From the NCBI GenBank assembly GCA_905221605.1, contig CAJNDS010002079.1, forward strand, positions 201,001 to 265,000: a DNA stretch of 64,000 bases, in the 5' to 3' direction. The position numbers and the translations under genes are program-made. The number at the start of each line of letters is the position of its first letter. Positions within the stretch are counted from its first letter, which is position 1. Of this stretch, positions 1-8,976 are shown piece by piece. Under the pieces are notes generated by a model. That model did not search any database and had not been told where the DNA came from. It saw nothing but the letters and a program-made list of their open reading frames with translations. Source of the DNA: Symbiodinium natans. Taxonomy: Eukaryota > Sar > Dinophyceae > Suessiales > Symbiodiniaceae.

Positions 1-796
1 CGACCATCGACTACCCAGATGCAGGCCGGATTCACGCCTCACCCACCAGCAATATCATTTTCAGGGTCGTGCCTTCGTGTCCAGAACACTTAATTTCGGT
101 GCCAAAGCCTCCTCTTGGTGGTGGGGCCGTATTGCTGGAGCCTTGCTTCGGCTTTCACATAAGTTGGTGTGGGTTGCACATCTGATGTTTGCTTATGTGG
201 ACGACTACTTCGGCGTCTTTCGCGCTGACACTGCGCTTGTCTCTGCAGGACTCTGGATATTGCTGTTCCTGGCTCTGCGAGTCCCGCTGTCCTGGTCCAA
301 GGCATCCTGGGGTCCATGCGCGCGATGGATAGGCTGGGGCATCGATCTCCGCAGTTGGACCGTGTCTCTGCCTCCGGAGAAACTTTCGAAGATCTTGGAG
401 CCTCTTCGAGCGCTAGCTCGGCCAGGAGCTACACGCATGAAGGTCAAGGAGCTTGAATCGCTCATTGGCAGGCTGCTTTGGCTGACCAGTCTTTGGCACC
501 TGTTGCGCCCCTTGCTGGCCCCCTTGTATAAGATCATGGCTCGCATCCCTTCGTCTTGTGTGGCGGTTCAGCCCTCGCTTTGGCAGTCCATCTGCGCCCT
601 GGTGGACGACGACTGTGTGCTCACGAGGGCTACGTCTCATGCGTCTTTTCCTGCTCGTGCACGCATTTCTCGTGTGGCGAATCGCCAAGTGTTGACGAAA
701 ACTGATCTTGTGGGGCACCCTTTCCTGAAAAGGCGTCTGTGGGTTGAAGTGCGCATGCCTGATCATCCTTTTCGCGAGATCAATGATTTGGCTCAA
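1..796 (+). pseudogene. DIRS-like reverse transcriptase, 5' part of interrupted element X
   Basis: The frame is open from the window edge (codons from base 2) and encodes the palm and thumb of a reverse transcriptase that copies element RNA into DNA. The YVDD catalytic box reads FAYVDDYFG near base 200. The following WIGWGIDL...VSLPPEKL...LESLIGRL block is the thumb signature typical of DIRS/Ngaro-type enzymes. The gene is cut at about 796 by DIRS-A, whose A1 repeat supplies an artificial tail and stop at 875-877. The missing RNase H half resumes at 11537 in the matching frame. The 5' end lies outside the window. Assignment to a DIRS-type RT is an inference from motif style; a related RT class is possible. 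Confidence 0.8.
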
Positions 797-866
797 GCGG
801 GACCTCTCAGAGGGCAGGATGCCCGGAAAGTGCTCTTAGAAGCTGATAGATTGTTTTTCGAAAAAA
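796..866 (+). repeat. Split direct repeat A1 of DIRS-A
   Basis: About 70 bp, nearly identical to A2 at 10653-10722; the only differences are at the end, where one T and the purine run vary. It contains a short hairpin, CCTCT-C-AGAGG. It marks the left end of DIRS-A and reads into the interrupted X frame, creating that frame's stop. Confidence 0.85.
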
Positions 867-885
867 GGGGGGGTTAGCTTGAGCC

Positions 886-1152
886 ATGGCAGATGGTGCA
901 GCTTCGGAGCCCCAGACACCGTCCTCTAGTGGGACTGGCACAGTCAGTTTGGTGCATCGGCATGTGGTTGATGTGCATGCTATGTGTGAAAGGCATCAAG
1001 ATGAACTTGGTGAACTCAGTCGAGCCCTTGAAGACATATCCAGTCGCTTGCGTGTGTTGGAAGCACGTGTTCAACAAAGTGATGCACGCTTATCTTGGCT
1101 GGAGTCGTTCGTGAGACGTTTTCGATCAGCTTTCCATGCTCTTTTTCAATGA
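886..1152 (+). CDS. Small coiled-coil ORF, first ORF of DIRS-A
   Basis: 88 codons starting at an ATG in a CCATGG context, 20 bp after repeat A1. A Ser/Gly/Thr-rich head is followed by a heptad-like stretch (roughly residues 40-75, LGELSRALEDISSRLRVLEARV), predicting a coiled coil. I do not recognise a family. Position as the first ORF of the element and the coiled coil would fit an accessory nucleocapsid-type or RNA-binding role, but that is inference. It could also be a chance ORF. Confidence 0.4.
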   Translation: MADGAASEPQTPSSSGTGTVSLVHRHVVDVHAMCERHQDELGELSRALEDISSRLRVLEARVQQSDARLSWLESFVRRFRSAFHALFQ

Positions 1153-1283
1153 GCTGGAGACAGTATGAGCCTGGCCCTGAGTGCTGCTCCTTTCTTTTCG
1201 CAGTTTTTATGTGGAGCAGGGACACGTGTTTTGCACCTCGTGTTTTTCTTTGAGGCTCGAAGTGCTTCAGGGGGTTGGTACTT

Positions 1284-1802
1284 ATGACTGCCCTCAGGGA
1301 TTCGTTAGCCCGTCATATTGACGAGAATCATCCCATGGAAGACTCCACTGTGGAGACTCATGCAGATCGTCCTTTCAGCTTCTGTGAATATGATAGAGTT
1401 GCTTTGTGGGAGATTGATACGAAAATTATGGAACATCATTCTCGTCTTCGCCGATGTTTACAACACATTGCATCTTTGGAAGGTGACATTCGCAAGGCTC
1501 GCGAGTCGTTTTTGACGTTTCAGAGTCAGCAACAGACATCAACGTCAGTTCTTGGCTGTGATGTCGAACAGCTCTTTCAGGCGATCCACGCTTTGCGACA
1601 CATGGTTGAGCTGCAGTTTGATTTACTTAGGCACCTTCAGGAGTCATTCCGACTTCATGCAGACATGATGGTGTGGTCCCTGACGATCGCGGGGATCAGG
1701 ATGTACAACCGGGAGCCCATGCCTCCACCTCAGTTCCCATCGTTAGCGATTCGCATGAGGCATTTCAGGCCTGGCCGGAGGCCTGGTCCGTACTCACCAT
1801 GA
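1284..1802 (+). CDS. Second coiled-coil ORF of DIRS-A
   Basis: Starts at the first ATG in this frame (1284). About 172 residues, largely alpha-helical by composition, with regularly spaced Leu/Ile/His (for example RLRRCLQHIASLEGDIRKAR and LRHMVELQFDLLRHL). The tail is Pro/Arg-rich. It resembles the preceding small ORF in style rather than in sequence. A different frame is open at 1673-2221 (182 codons) and overlaps the end; I cannot tell which, if either, is used there. No family recognised. Confidence 0.4.
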   Translation: MTALRDSLARHIDENHPMEDSTVETHADRPFSFCEYDRVALWEIDTKIMEHHSRLRRCLQHIASLEGDIRKARESFLTFQSQQQTSTSVLGCDVEQLFQAIHALRHMVELQFDLLRHLQESFRLHADMMVWSLTIAGIRMYNREPMPPPQFPSLAIRMRHFRPGRRPGPYSP

Positions 1803-2532
1803 CTGGTGAATTCGAGACAGATGTGACTGTCCATAGACGAAACCTTGTCAGAAAGGGCAAGAGAAAACAGCGCATCGGTTTGACTTTGGCCGAATGCTGG
1901 CAAACCTTATATGTTCGAGCACTTGTAGAGACCATTTTTACTCATGTTATTCTGGTTAACATCAGGATACCTGTAATACCGTTGGATCGTGGCGTCTGCG
2001 ATGTTGGCGGCCCTGAGCTCAGAGTGCTTGATACATTCGGGAGCAGATCTCGCCTCGGGCCTAGTTGCCTGTTGTCGAGGCTTTGTGTTGGGTACTTTGT
2101 TTTGGTTAGAGGAGAAGTGCATTTGTTTGGTAACCTCACGACAAATGACAGACGTATGTGCATCGAGATGCAGTGCAGTGTTGGAGAATCGTTTTGGGAC
2201 TTGTTTTCTGTGCAAGCTTGATCACACGACCTAGGTCGTGTTTTCGATTCTGAGCCGAAAGCTCGAGCCAGAAGTGCTCTCACGAGAAGTATAGAGCCCA
2301 AGAGGGCCGGGCGAGAAGGGCCGTGCAGCCACGTGACGTGTATCAACACGGAAAGGAAGGATCAGCACCGCAGAGTATCGGTGGTAGGCACAGATGTGGT
2401 CATTGCAGCAAGTGTTCGTGAATTATTTGTTTTTCTTTGGCCCAAAACCTTAGTTCGTGGCGAGACTCGCCGGGGCATTTTTGTGCAGGAGCACGGAACC
2501 TGTGACACGAAGGCAGGTGCCTGGTGGGTCAG
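1803..2532. other. Interval without a supported gene in DIRS-A
   Basis: Holds the second half of the overlapping open frame 1673-2221 and then about 300 bp with no convincing ORF. No repeat or motif recognised. Confidence 0.4.
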
Positions 2533-3834
2533 ATGTACCCATGGCCTTTGATGCCACCTTTTGGGACGGATTCCCGGGGCAGACGCCGTAGGCGCCGTAG
2601 CAGCTCAGACTCGCGCTCAAGAGAGCGAACGAGAGATCGTTCAAGGGGTCGGCGTGGGTCCAGGAGGACGGAACGCAGCCGTGGGAGCACCCCACCCCGC
2701 CGCGAAACGGCGCCACCACCCATGCCACCACCACCCGCGTTGCCTATGGCAAGCCCAGGGCATGTATGGCAACAGGTGCCGGTGATGCAGCAACCGGCCT
2801 TGATCGGACCAGGGGGCAATGTGCAAGAGACACCCTCCAGTTGGAGAGACAGTTGGAAGTCTCAGTCTCAATGGAAGAAACCCCAACGGCCATGGAACAA
2901 GTGGCAGAGTGAGAATTGGAAGAAAAGCGAGCCTCAGGACAGGCCTGCTGCGAGTTATGATGTTAAGGAGGCCACACCTGAGGAAATCAAGGCGGCCGAA
3001 GCCCGAAAGGCAGCTGCCGATAAGGCAGGACAAGAGGAGCTCTCCCTGGAAGATGAAGAAGCTGATGATGGGGAATACCTCAAAGCCCTATGGGAGTCGG
3101 CCAACACGGCAGCTTGGGCTGCCACGGATCGACCCCTCAGCGCACGGGAGTTGGTCGAGAAGGGGCAGCTTGAGCCCTGGTGGAAGTACCCGTGGAACAA
3201 GATCGCGGCCCAATTTGCCGAAGCCTCGGAGTACAAGCCCCATATGTCCCACCTTTCGGTGCCTGATGCAGTTGCTGGCAGAATGGCCACGATTATGGGG
3301 GCCTTCCGGCATTACGGACGTCCATTGGAGGGCGATGGTGATCTTGCCCAGAAGGTTGGGCCGGAGATGTTCACTTTTGATGTCCCGGGCCAGAACGTTT
3401 TGTTCGTGGGATGCAACATCAAGGGGCCGAGCTTTGTCCATGACCCCAACTATGCTAACCAGGCCACGATGTGTCATGGCACAAGTTTTGCCTCGGTGAT
3501 TGGCGTGGCCCAATGTGGAGAAATCACTGTGGGGGACAATCGTGAAGATGGTTTCCCGGCTTATGGATTTTCTGCTCGGGGTGCCCTAGTGGGGTACTCG
3601 AAAGATTCCATGGTGGCTGCTGTGAAGAAGACAGCGAGCCGGGCTAAGTCCCTCGGAGGGGCTATGTTGGTGGTGGAAGCCGAGCTCCCGGGGCCCACTC
3701 CTCAGGTGGAAGGTGGGCACGATTACCTCCACTCGGCATGCCGAGACTCGGGCTCTGTACGCTCGAGTGAGCATTTTCTGCTCTCGCCCAAGCATGTTGT
3801 GCTTCGCGGCATAGCAGTGGGGTGGCCTCGCTGA
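2533..3834 (+). CDS. SR-rich ORF with possible ADP-ribosyltransferase-like C-terminal domain
   Basis: The first ATG in frame is 2533, giving about 433 residues. Residues 10-50 are an Arg/Ser dipeptide tract of SR-protein type, followed by a Pro/Met/Trp/Lys-rich low-complexity section and an acidic Glu/Ala helix. The globular C-terminal part (from about 3370) carries a CHGTS box, then an AYGFSARG box, then a strand ending LVVEAEL. This His...Tyr...Glu order is that of the ADP-ribosyltransferase fold, but spacing and flanks are only loosely similar, so the assignment is inference. The gene lies upstream of the tyrosine recombinase in the same orientation. No disruption is visible. Confidence 0.5.
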   Translation: MYPWPLMPPFGTDSRGRRRRRRSSSDSRSRERTRDRSRGRRGSRRTERSRGSTPPRRETAPPPMPPPPALPMASPGHVWQQVPVMQQPALIGPGGNVQETPSSWRDSWKSQSQWKKPQRPWNKWQSENWKKSEPQDRPAASYDVKEATPEEIKAAEARKAAADKAGQEELSLEDEEADDGEYLKALWESANTAAWAATDRPLSARELVEKGQLEPWWKYPWNKIAAQFAEASEYKPHMSHLSVPDAVAGRMATIMGAFRHYGRPLEGDGDLAQKVGPEMFTFDVPGQNVLFVGCNIKGPSFVHDPNYANQATMCHGTSFASVIGVAQCGEITVGDNREDGFPAYGFSARGALVGYSKDSMVAAVKKTASRAKSLGGAMLVVEAELPGPTPQVEGGHDYLHSACRDSGSVRSSEHFLLSPKHVVLRGIAVGWPR

Positions 3835-4037
3835 CAGGGTGAGCCGGACCCTTAGTATGAACAGCACAGGATGCAGCGATCAGGCAGATCGGAAACAATT
3901 CAGTTTGCACATGTGAGTGTTTGCACATGTGAGTGTTGTGTCGCTGCACATGCATCCAATGCCCCAGCAGGGATAACTCACTTTGTTTTTCTGTGACAGA
4001 TCGGCTCAGTATTCATGTAGCATCTGAACAGCCTAGC

Positions 4038-5657
4038 ATGTTGTGCATTTTTGACCCGATGAAGGCGATGTTCCCTCAAGGGTTGGGCGTGCCTTACCAG
4101 GGCGGGAGAACACAACCGATGACTGCCTTAACAGCTGGCACGCAGTCTTCGACAAGTATCGCAGATACAGCAACGTCGCATTGCCAGGCCTGGACTCGTG
4201 CAGTTAAGGCCCGTCGGGGAGCGAGCTCGCGAGACCGCCAGCACGAAGCTTATCAGAAGATTTTGCTCTTACTCCAATCCTTTGCTAGTTTCTTTGACTT
4301 GTGCACTCTCATGGAGGATGATACAGAGACTGGTCAGGACTCATTGCAGGCGATTCTGGCTGGCAAATCCCCAGCCACAGTTTTGAAGCATGTGGGGCCA
4401 ATTCGCACATTTTGTGAATGGCTGGTAAAGTCAGGGAACCTTCCTCCTTTTCCTGAAAAGGTCGTTTGGTCTTTTGTCAACTGCGTCTTGAAGCTGCCCC
4501 GAACAGCTGCCACCACTTTGGATACGTGTCTAAAGGCCATCAAATGGAGTTATCATGCCCTGGGATTGCGGGTACGTCTTGAAGTTTTTCAGAGTGCACG
4601 TGTCAACGGACTGGTGGCTAAAGCTCTGGCCAACAAGAGTCCATGGGACCCGGCTCCCCCTCTGCAGGTACACGAGGTGTTGCAGCTTCATGCAATCGCT
4701 CAGGATGAGGGCATCTCCCTTATCGATAGATGTGGTGCAGTTCATTTTCTGGCCATGCTTTACGGCAGAGCTAGAGCTTCTGATGTTCGTTGTATTCAAC
4801 CTTTGATTATTGACAAGAGTGGCGCGGATTGGAGTCACGGTTTCATTGAACTAGGTACCCTCCACCATAAAACTTCGCGGCTTGATGCTCAGCAACGCCG
4901 AATCCTTCCCTTGGTGATTCCGGGAATTGGTATTGCTAAAGTCCCGTTGGGACAACTGCTGCTGGAGTTGAGAGATGAAGCTGGGTTGCTGAATGATGGG
5001 ATTGATGTCCCTTTCCTGCCGGCCCCTCGGCCTGATGGGAGTTGGTCTTCGGACCCCCTGTCATCTAGTGAAGTGACCCGCTGGCTGCGTTTTCTACTTC
5101 CTCGTCCTGATTCAGAAAAGCCATTGTCTAGTCATTCTCTCAAGGCGACCACCCTCGTGTGGTGCTCCAAATTCGGCATGCTGAGGGAGACTAAGCGCGT
5201 TCTTGGTCATCACGCTGACGCTGCTACAGGATCAGACGCGGTGTACGGTCGGGAGCTGCAGAGTGCTGCGTTGCGCGAGTACATCATTATCCTGGAAGCG
5301 GTTGCGTCAGGAAAATTCTTTCCTGACCAAACTAGGAGCGGCCACTTTGCTCAAGGCTGGAACCGTCAAAAGATCATGGAGTCCGCGGCGGTTACACCTG
5401 GAGATGATGAAACCAGTCAGGGGGACACGCCCGACGATCAGGACGCTGCTTTGGCTGTAGTTTCAGACGCTTCTGATTCGGAGGAGGATAATTCGGTGAG
5501 CCCCTCCTACTGGGCTCACCCTACAAGTCAGGTCTTGCACAGAACCACACTTGGGTCTGCTTTGTTTTTGTGCGGTAGAGCTTTTGGCGATCACTACCGC
5601 CGCGTCCCTATGGTCAGGGCACATGCTTACCCTCAGTGTTCTAAATGTTTCTCTTAG
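4038..5657 (+). CDS. Tyrosine recombinase (DIRS-type integrase) of DIRS-A
   Basis: Integrates the element's circular DNA by site-specific recombination instead of DDE chemistry. The frame is open from 3933 but the first ATG is 4038 (about 539 residues). An N-terminal SAM-like helical DNA-binding region (RTFCEWLVKSGNLP...) precedes the catalytic domain. Catalytic residues counted from 4038: Arg about 246 in GRARASDV, Lys in HHKTSR, His 366 and Lys 369 in SHSLKATT (the usual Arg replaced by Lys), His 391 in LGHHAD and the Tyr nucleophile at 403 in AVYGREL. The set is complete, so the copy may be active. An acidic Asp/Glu/Ser tail follows. Confidence 0.85.
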   Translation: MLCIFDPMKAMFPQGLGVPYQGGRTQPMTALTAGTQSSTSIADTATSHCQAWTRAVKARRGASSRDRQHEAYQKILLLLQSFASFFDLCTLMEDDTETGQDSLQAILAGKSPATVLKHVGPIRTFCEWLVKSGNLPPFPEKVVWSFVNCVLKLPRTAATTLDTCLKAIKWSYHALGLRVRLEVFQSARVNGLVAKALANKSPWDPAPPLQVHEVLQLHAIAQDEGISLIDRCGAVHFLAMLYGRARASDVRCIQPLIIDKSGADWSHGFIELGTLHHKTSRLDAQQRRILPLVIPGIGIAKVPLGQLLLELRDEAGLLNDGIDVPFLPAPRPDGSWSSDPLSSSEVTRWLRFLLPRPDSEKPLSSHSLKATTLVWCSKFGMLRETKRVLGHHADAATGSDAVYGRELQSAALREYIIILEAVASGKFFPDQTRSGHFAQGWNRQKIMESAAVTPGDDETSQGDTPDDQDAALAVVSDASDSEEDNSVSPSYWAHPTSQVLHRTTLGSALFLCGRAFGDHYRRVPMVRAHAYPQCSKCFS

Positions 5658-5802
5658 AGCCACTTTCCCCTCATGGAGAGGTGGTGAGCACGAGCGTAGT
5701 TGGAAAATAGCAGGGTGAGTTTGCCGTCATGCCAGCTCGCGGACTCGGGTGTGAGGTCTCTGTTTGCGAGTGTTTGTTTGGCTCGTACAGCTTGTAGCGG
5801 CC

Positions 5803-7092
5803 ATGACAAGTTCAGTGGACTCGGCCCCTTACTTCCTTCAGAGAGCAGAGGAGATTTTGTTAACCAAGCGGGTCGTTGATGCACTGACTGCTAAAGGGGT
5901 CAAAACCTTGGCTCAGTTGGCCTTTTGCGTGGGCCAGCCGGGGCAACTCCTGGCTCAATCGGATTTCGATACATGGAGCACAGCAGTACTGGCGGACCTT
6001 ACGGTGGGCGAGAAGGCATCACTGAGACGGTTGATTCTTGAGGCCCAGACGATGTTGGTGGCCTCCCTTAAGGACATGGCAGAACCATCCGAGGGTGTTG
6101 CACCTAAGAAGGTGGGACTCGCTGAGCGTAATGCACGCATGGACCAGTTGCGCACTCAGCTTTCGGGGATTTCCCTGACCGGCCAGTTAGAGCCTAGTCA
6201 TGCCTTGCTGGACATGACCGTTCAGCAGTGGGAAAACCGATGCCTTAAGTACATTGGCCCGGAAAAATGCCACAGCCGCGAGGAGGAAGTTCAGAACTTG
6301 AAGCCGTTGACCACCAGCCTTTCCCTCGAAGGGGGAAAACTCAAAGTTACGCAGTCTTCTGGCATGGAAGATCGTGATATAGAAGGATCCCTCCAGGTGC
6401 TAAACGCCCTTAGAAGACGGGGAGTTGCATATGCATTCGCCAGGCTGATTAGTTGGGACAAGCATGAGGCTTACGTCTCCTCTCTTTTCAAGTACCTCAC
6501 CAAACCAGCTCAACAAGGTTACCGTAAGGTTTCCTTGAGGCAGATTCTGCGAGCTGACAAGTTGGCGTTCGCAAAGATGTCCGAGGCAGGAGCAGAGGTT
6601 CGTGCAGACGCATCGGGGACTTTGCCTTTGGATGCCAGGATTTCTTCGGTGCTGCAGGATTACGATTTGATCGTTGCGCTCCTTCCTTTGGGGGATTTTG
6701 AAGGTGGAGGAAAGTTGCGATTGGGAAAAGGCAACCGTAGTCATCCGTACGAGCATGCTCCGAACAAAGGTAAGCCGGGCAAGGGGAAGTCCTTTTGGAG
6801 CCCCAGGGGCTTCGAGTCATGGTCCGGAAAGGGCAAACCCTCGCTCAAGGGCAAGGAGAAGGCTGGCATAGGGAAAGGTTACGGGGCTGGCAAGTCGGAA
6901 TGGCTACCCGAGGGCCTACGTTACCAGGGAGCGTCCGCATGGAACAAGAAGGGCAACAAGGTTTGCTATAGTTTCAACCTCGGCGGGTGCACGGACGCCA
7001 ATTGTCAGAGGGGTGATCATGGTTGCATCATCTACAAGTGTGGTGGTGACCACCCGGTTACCAAGTGCCCGCTGAAGCCTAAAAAGCTGTGA
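5803..7092 (+). CDS. Gag-like nucleocapsid protein of DIRS-A with tandem zinc-binding motifs
   Basis: First ATG at 5803 (about 429 residues). The N-terminal half is helical, then a Gly/Lys-rich basic tract (GKGK repeats, about residues 310-375) likely binds RNA. The C-terminus has a C-x7-C-x4-C-x4-H cluster (CYSFNLGGCTDANCQRGDH) followed immediately by a zinc-knuckle-like C-x4-C-x3-H-x4-C. This is the expected layout of a retroelement gag. It ends in a TGA at 7090-7092 that is in the same frame as the downstream pol ORF, suggesting gag-pol expression by stop-codon readthrough. Confidence 0.7.
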   Translation: MTSSVDSAPYFLQRAEEILLTKRVVDALTAKGVKTLAQLAFCVGQPGQLLAQSDFDTWSTAVLADLTVGEKASLRRLILEAQTMLVASLKDMAEPSEGVAPKKVGLAERNARMDQLRTQLSGISLTGQLEPSHALLDMTVQQWENRCLKYIGPEKCHSREEEVQNLKPLTTSLSLEGGKLKVTQSSGMEDRDIEGSLQVLNALRRRGVAYAFARLISWDKHEAYVSSLFKYLTKPAQQGYRKVSLRQILRADKLAFAKMSEAGAEVRADASGTLPLDARISSVLQDYDLIVALLPLGDFEGGGKLRLGKGNRSHPYEHAPNKGKPGKGKSFWSPRGFESWSGKGKPSLKGKEKAGIGKGYGAGKSEWLPEGLRYQGASAWNKKGNKVCYSFNLGGCTDANCQRGDHGCIIYKCGGDHPVTKCPLKPKKL

Positions 7093-7097
7093 CTAGG
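7090..7097 (+). promoter_or_regulatory. UGA-CUAG stop-codon readthrough context between gag and pol
   Basis: The gag stop reads TGA CTA GG and is the only stop separating gag (5803-7092) from pol (7093-8976) in one continuous frame. UGA followed by CUAG is a known efficient readthrough context in eukaryotic mRNAs. Retroelements commonly make gag-pol by bypassing one stop. Function here is inferred. Confidence 0.55.
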
Positions 7098-8976
7098 TGA
7101 TCCTGGTCTCGATGAGACTTCGCTGGCTCGGGATGTTGAGATGGTTCCTCAGGATGAATCCGTTAGTGGCGTCATCTCTGCTCCGAACCAGGAGGTCGGT
7201 ATGGAGGCCTTACCTTCAGGTGCGGGATTGGAACCCGTATCTGCGGTTGGGGTTGCCGAAGGTTGTGAATGTGACATTGAATGTTCTTTTTCGATGGCTT
7301 CAATGCCGTCGGCCACGACACTGCCAGTTTTCCAAACCGGCGAGGAGACATCTTCTCGGAGCGAGCAGTGTTCTTCGGCTACAGAGCCGCAACAAGTTTT
7401 CTTGAATGAACAGCACGGGGGACCTACCCGTGCGATCCTTCAATGTTTTGCTGGGCAGGCCCGTGTGGCTGCAGCTCTGCTCGCGCAGGGTTATTTTGCT
7501 TATGGAGTGGATCGTGTTAAACACAAGTCCGCTATGGCACCTGTTTTGCAAATGGACCTGTCCTCTAGGACAGCTTGTGATTCTGTTCTTACTTGGTTGG
7601 ACAAACGAAAGATTGCGGGGGTGCTGATTTGCATACCAAAGCTCACCTTGGACCCCATCTCTGCGGCATTTGTTTTCGCGGTTATCAATGGATGCCTCGA
7701 CAGGGACTTGCCGTTAGTGGTCGAAGGCTCTTGCAAGTCCCCATTTTGGGATAATTTGAAAGGGCGAGAACCGGCAGGGAAGTCGACAACACTGGAGACA
7801 TCCTCAGGGGCCTACCCCCGTGGTTTTGCGACTGCTTTGGCTGAGGTCTTCGCGGCTGGCGTCACAGCAAGAAAACTTCTGTGCCAAAACCCTTCTTTGG
7901 CCAATAAGGCCATCCGAGTGTCGGCCATGCACCAACCTCGGGGGCACTTGAATGAGGTCATGCCGGAATGGAAGGTGGTCGTCTATGTGCTGCTTCCTAG
8001 ATCAGTGACTGAGGACCCTTTCTCAGGACGTAAGCGTCTCAAGCAGGAATGGCGGATTCCGGATGGCATCCGAGTGTTGCCGGGGATGGCCGCCCTGCCG
8101 GTGGATTCCCAGCTTCTGTCGCGGACTCAGACAGGGGGGAACTTGAGCCCGCAGCTTCAGCAGGAAATGCAACAACTGGATGGCGCCTCAGTGCTGAGAG
8201 TGGGGATTCCTTGGGATCCGATTGAATTTATTGGAAAGGCAGCAAAGCTAGGACACCCTTATCATCAGCTGTCTAAATGCAACAAACCATTAGAGAAGTT
8301 GATTGAGCAACTTGTACATCATCCAGGTTCGGTGAGATCCCAGAGAAAGTTTTACCTTGAGAAATGGGCTAGAAGAGCCAAAGAACTGGAGCCAGAGGAG
8401 GCACAGCTGAAGGCTGGTATGTCCACCCATCGAGGAGCGATCCTCGGACCGAAACGTATCCTCCTCTTCCAAGAAATGCTTCAAGACATTCAATATGATG
8501 ATATGGGCGTAGTGCAGGAGCTCATTCAGGGAGCCAGGCTCACAGGCCCTATCCCAGTGACAGGAGTTTTGGATGCGAAACTGAAGCCAGCCAGGATGGA
8601 CATTGAACAACTTGTGGACATGTCTGACCAGGTGTGTGAACAGATTTTCGCCAGGACAATATCCAGTGGTGATAGAAACATGGACACGCTGTTGTGGGAG
8701 AAAACGTTAGAGGAGGTTGAGAAGGGTCACCTCGCAGGACCTTTCGACGTTCGCCATCTCCCCAAAGGCTGTTTGGTGACCCGTTTCCCTCTGATGCAGG
8801 GAGGCAAACTCCGACCTATCGACAACTACTCTTCCAGTCTCATTAACGACACGGTTACCGTCTCCGAGAAACCTGTTACACATTCAATTGACGAGATCGC
8901 ACTCCTAATTACCAAGCTATCGAAGGCAGCTAGAAAAAAGGACTGTTGGAACTCTTCGGGAAGACGGCTGACCTGA
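7093..8976 (+). CDS. Pol N-terminal part of DIRS-A: methyltransferase-like domain and start of reverse transcriptase
   Basis: Open without a stop from the codon after the gag TGA; the first internal ATG is 7141. From about 7430 a Rossmann-like segment reads ILQCFAGQARVAAALL...YGVDR. This resembles motif I of C5-cytosine methyltransferases, with a degenerate equivalent of the catalytic loop (LICIPKLTLDP instead of PPC) and of the ENP motif (VVEGSCKSPFW). The end enters the RT fingers (RFPLMQGGKLRPIDNYSSS). The frame stops at 8976, and RT continues in the -1 frame from 8946 after an A AAA AAG run. Methyltransferase activity is unlikely given the lost Cys; RT identity is firm. Confidence 0.7.
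   Translation, partial: LGDPGLDETSLARDVEMVPQDESVSGVISAPNQEVGMEALPSGAGLEPVSAVGVAEGCECDIECSFSMASMPSATTLPVFQTGEETSSRSEQCSSATEPQQVFLNEQHGGPTRAILQCFAGQARVAAALLAQGYFAYGVDRVKHKSAMAPVLQMDLSSRTACDSVLTWLDKRKIAGVLICIPKLTLDPISAAFVFAVINGCLDRDLPLVVEGSCKSPFWDNLKGREPAGKSTTLETSSGAYPRGFATALAEVFAAGVTARKLLCQNPSLANKAIRVSAMHQPRGHLNEVMPEWKVVVYVLLPRSVTEDPFSGRKRLKQEWRIPDGIRVLPGMAALPVDSQLLSRTQTGGNLSPQLQQEMQQLDGASVLRVGIPWDPIEFIGKAAKLGHPYHQLSKCNKPLEKLIEQLVHHPGSVRSQRKFYLEKWARRAKELEPEEAQLKAGMSTHRGAILGPKRILLFQEMLQDIQYDDMGVVQELIQGARLTGPIPVTGVLDAKLKPARMDIEQLVDMSDQVCEQIFARTISSGDRNMDTLLWEKTLEEVEKGHLAGPFDVRHLPKGCLVTRFPLMQGGKLRPIDNYSSSLINDTVTVSEKPVTHSIDEIALLITKLSKAARKKDCWNSSGRRLT
8934..8940 (+). promoter_or_regulatory. A AAA AAG heptamer at the RT frame change
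   Basis: In the upstream frame the codons read AGA AAA AAG, which fits the X XXY YYZ slippery format for -1 frameshifting. A -1 slip here leads straight into RT motif A in the next ORF. A one-base indel in the A run of a decayed copy is the simpler alternative. Confidence 0.35.

Noticed and set aside
785-797. TTTGGCTCAAG matches the 3' part of the dinoflagellate spliced leader at the left end of DIRS-A
   Set aside because: These bases are in-frame coding sequence of element X (reading NDLAQ) and the rest of the leader is absent. Similar 10-mers occur elsewhere (63333). Treated as chance.
5203-5460. Overlapping ORFs inside the tyrosine recombinase and other long genes
   Set aside because: Shadows of the domain-bearing frame in GC-rich DNA.
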